Assembly (NCBI RefSeq): GCF_036711975.1
Contig: NC_091971.1
Span: forward strand, 3,107,501-3,171,500
Length of the DNA: 64,000 bases
Direction: 5' to 3'
From: Onthophagus taurus
Taxonomy: Eukaryota > Arthropoda > Insecta > Coleoptera > Scarabaeidae
Shown: in pieces, positions 61,001 to 64,000 of the stretch
Numbering within the stretch: position 1 is the stretch's first letter
Layout: the number at the start of each line of letters is the position of its first letter
Translations under genes and position numbers: made by a program
The notes under the pieces: generated by a model
Told to the model about the DNA's origin: nothing
What the model saw: only the letters and a program-made list of their open reading frames with translations
Databases searched by the model: none

Positions 61001-64000
61001 CGGCAAACTTTAAAGAACAGTTTTCTTGGGCCCTTTTTTCGAAAGGGCAAATTAAAAAATCATCGTCCAACACGGGGTCCGTTTGTGACATGGTCGTTTT
61101 AATTTAATATTTTAAGGCGGGCCGCACCTAAACCCGAACCGGTTGACTGCACGCCGGACAAATTTAAGACGCGGGCCTGCAATTTAAACCGTATGTATCA
61201 GTTTTTAGCGTGCTGCAAATCATGTAAGTGTCCGGCGTCCTTTCGGGCAGTCCTTCTTTTCATCCATGCGGGCCGAACTAGATGAAGGGTTAGGACCACC
61301 CCAGGGGTCACCGCAGGTAAATGCCGTGCATGAAAGCCCACTCCAGTTTATAGGTAGTGACCCTAGGATAACCCAGTGACCCCTTAGACACCCGGACTTC
61401 CTTATTGTTATTTATTTCCTTGTATCTTTTTGCGACTTGATTCTTTTTTCTACCACACAGAAGAAAGTAGAAGGATAACGAAAATTCGTTACCGTCCGTT
61501 TCTTTCAGGACTATTGTTTCCTTCTTTTAGTAGCCTCAAGAGGTCTTCCTTATATTCCTTCGGGCGAGTTGGGACGCTTGATTTAAAGGGTAATTATGCA
61601 GTTTCTATTATTGTGACCAAGGTTTATAATAAAATACCCTTCTTACATGAGAAATTACCGTTTGATAAGTATCGTATATAGGTTTTAAAAAGGTTAACGG
61701 TCTTTTTAATGCAAATAGAATATATTTTACGATCTGGTAAACAAGTCGTTAAAATTTAATATTAGTACTAATTTATATTAACTGAAAAGTTTTTGTCAAA
61801 AATATACAATAAATAAGGGGAAAACTGCGTGGAGGATATCTCTTAATCCTTTTATAAAGGTTTCGGTATGGCTGGAGGTACAGTTCACCGGAGTAAAGGT
61901 CAGATGGGCAGTGGTCAGAACCTTCCCGATCCCTTAACATCCCAGTATATCATCCACAGTGTCCGAATCGTCACCCCTTATTAATTATTCCAACGCCGCA
62001 CAGTTATCTCGGTCTTCTTCCGTCGCTTCTTTCTCGTATCTATGGTTTCTGTTTACTTCGCCGTCATGTGTATACAGGCGTCTAAACAAAAAGTGACGTT
62101 CTGGAACCCTTGGCGTCATTTATTTTGCTCTGGCTACTTCTTGTGGACGATCGTATGGATCTTTTTTGTCACGACACATTAATAAATTAACAAATGTGTT
62201 TTTGCGTATTTACTTATAAATATGATAAATTAGGATGATTTTTAAATTTAAATCTTTACCCTAATAATTATTTATTATTATCATTTGATTATTAGCGATT
62301 ACTTGGCGATTGGAGTTTTCAATTTCCATTAACCGGTCTGCGTTTGAATGGATATATTAAATTTGAATTTCTCAATCATCGTCTATTTGCAAACGTAATC
62401 CGTGAGGGCATCCAGCACAAAAGATAGGTTGGAGGGTTGCCGTGCTTTCAGTCGAGGGTTAATTGAATTTCAATCGAAAGGTGACCCTGGGTCAGCTCAC
62501 GCATGCCCAATTCGCCAGAATCGCAATGGATTTTCTATGTTATAGTAAGATCTTTTTTATTTTGATAATTAACACCGTCGTTAAAAGTGTTATCACGTCG
62601 GATTAAATTTTTAACGTAACACTGGTTATTAGGTATCATTAACAGGTTTATACGAGGCGTGACCACACGCATTTTCCTGAAGACAATTTAATAAAGTGGT
62701 CAGTCGAGACACTTGAGTCAAAGTTGCGTCCGTGCGCCAAGGATTAGCGTAGCACACCCAAGGATACCGTCATAGACCGACGCTTTTTGATAAATGACCC
62801 AGCGGCCATACGAGGATTACCAGCGTGTCATGACAATTTAATAAACACTGCCCTTCTTCAACGGTAACTATAAAAACTGGTTTTTTTCCCTGGTCAGCTT
62901 AACCAGTATATTTTTCATCATTTAGCACAACGAAGATATCAAAAAATATAAATTAATACAATTCTTTTTAAATATGGGTTGTAACCGCAAAAATTATTAC
63001 AAGCGGTCATCTTTGTACGTGTTCAGAAAACGGACGGTTTAACGGGTTGCTACCAGGTGTGGTTCCGCAATTAATATTCAACGAGCGTTTGTAGTTACTT
63101 ATTAATATATTCGTTGGAGGAAAATTGAAAATTTTCAACTGAGATGATTCACGATCGTCTCGTTTTCCTAATTAAAATTGAATCAGCTTCAACAAACCTT
63201 TTTTTTCGTAACATTTACATTTCATTACCCTATTGTGAGATATACTATTTCATTTGGAAAATATCAAATTCTAACATTTACTTTTAATATGTGCTAAACG
63301 AAAAAAGATTTCCATCAATATGCTAAATTCGGTTCGACCGGTCTCTGTCGGGACCGTTTGTGAGGTCTTAATTTATGTAATGTCCACTTTTCCACCGCAT
63401 TAAGTCGGCAGAGAGAACCAAAAAAAAAACAAACTGGCCAATCCTTAAGTTCGTATTAGATATCCTGATAGCCGGCTGGTCACGGAACAAAACTGCACAA
63501 CGGCAGCATAACGTACTTTCCGGTCGTTGGACAATAGGAAACTTTAAAATTTATTCGCTATTCTGTTACAATCCTTTTGACAACGGTAGCGTCGCGTACC
63601 TGGACTGCGCCCAAGTCCAATCGGAAATGTCCTACGTTTGATTTAGGTCATGTTAATGACGTCGAGAAAAAACAGATTACGTTTCAAGACCAGTACTTTC
63701 GAGGTCGGGAGCTGTTACAATTGCTAAAGTGTATGAATTAAAATTAGAGGAAGGTGAACTGGATTGTGATGTAGGTAAACTAGTCTTGTTAAATTCTAAC
63801 TGAATTTTTTAACTACTTAAAATGTACGACACAAGAGGTATAATTGAATACAATTCAATCTACATTTAAGTTTAAAGTCGTATTTTTGCGAATAATAAAT
63901 GAATTTCAAGATAATTTCCCCGTTGTATCTTGCAGCTTGTACCTTCCCGGGCGAAGCACACTAGCGCACACGTGTCCCAAAGCTTAATTAATTTACGACC
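58084..64000. other. Gene-poor right flank with less AT-rich blocks
   Basis: No gene, RNA or transposon end could be assigned. Blocks near 59.2-60.1, 60.9-61.4 and 62.4-63.7 kb are richer in G+C and CpG than the rest of the window and contain open frames of 60-134 residues on both strands, none with a recognisable family. A mostly pyrimidine tract lies at about 59870-59950. They could be unrecognised exons of a gene continuing to the right, or an old mobile element. Confidence 0.4.

Noticed and set aside
59160..63760. Idea that this block is a mirrored (reversed, not complemented) sequence, because CG exceeds GC and AC/GT exceed CA/TG in places
   Set aside because: By hand count, ordinary intron DNA such as 47820-48060 shows the same bias, and other parts of the block do not, so the statistics do not separate it from the rest of this genome.

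Overview
The window is AT-rich animal DNA and almost certainly insect: it has intron-containing genes with many introns of about 46-60 bases, an ionotropic receptor (IR) of the arthropod chemosensory type, a single NFAT5-type Rel factor and an mTERF5-like mitochondrial factor. A beetle is my guess, not something the sequence proves.

Left part (1-16 kb). A minus-strand 5' exon of a lysosomal phospholipase A2 (PLA2G15/LCAT family) runs off the left edge. Next is an intronless IR (2160-3809) on the plus strand. Only 34 bases later starts a four-exon gene (3844-15486) whose spliced product I read as 1978 residues. It holds four consecutive CNG/HCN-like channel repeats, each six membrane segments plus a cyclic-nucleotide-binding-like domain. 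This is the layout of the sea-urchin sperm CNGK channel, but here three of the four selectivity filters are not recognisable. All three introns of this gene are filled by DNA transposons, one of which carries a nested Jockey-type LINE. A small two-exon gene of unknown function converges on its 3' end, with overlapping polyadenylation signals.

Middle part (16-22 kb). About 13 copies of a 362-base satellite, each made of two diverged 181-base halves, followed by gene-poor DNA.

Right part (22-58 kb). A 33-kb minus-strand gene encodes an NFAT5/TonEBP-type transcription factor. Ten exons join in frame to 1115 residues: an AT-hook-like basic N-terminus, Rel homology DNA-binding domain, IPT domain and a long Ser/Thr/Asn/Gln-rich tail. 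I also see an in-frame 84-base cassette exon. Its introns carry long-inverted-repeat transposons, transposase remnants, MITEs and a second copy of the palindromic element found in the channel gene. Divergent from NFAT across about 590 bases lies a five-exon mTERF5-like gene. From 58 to 64 kb I recognise no gene; that stretch is visibly less AT-rich in parts.

The strongest candidate for something new is the four-repeat CNG-like channel directly behind a chemoreceptor-type IR.
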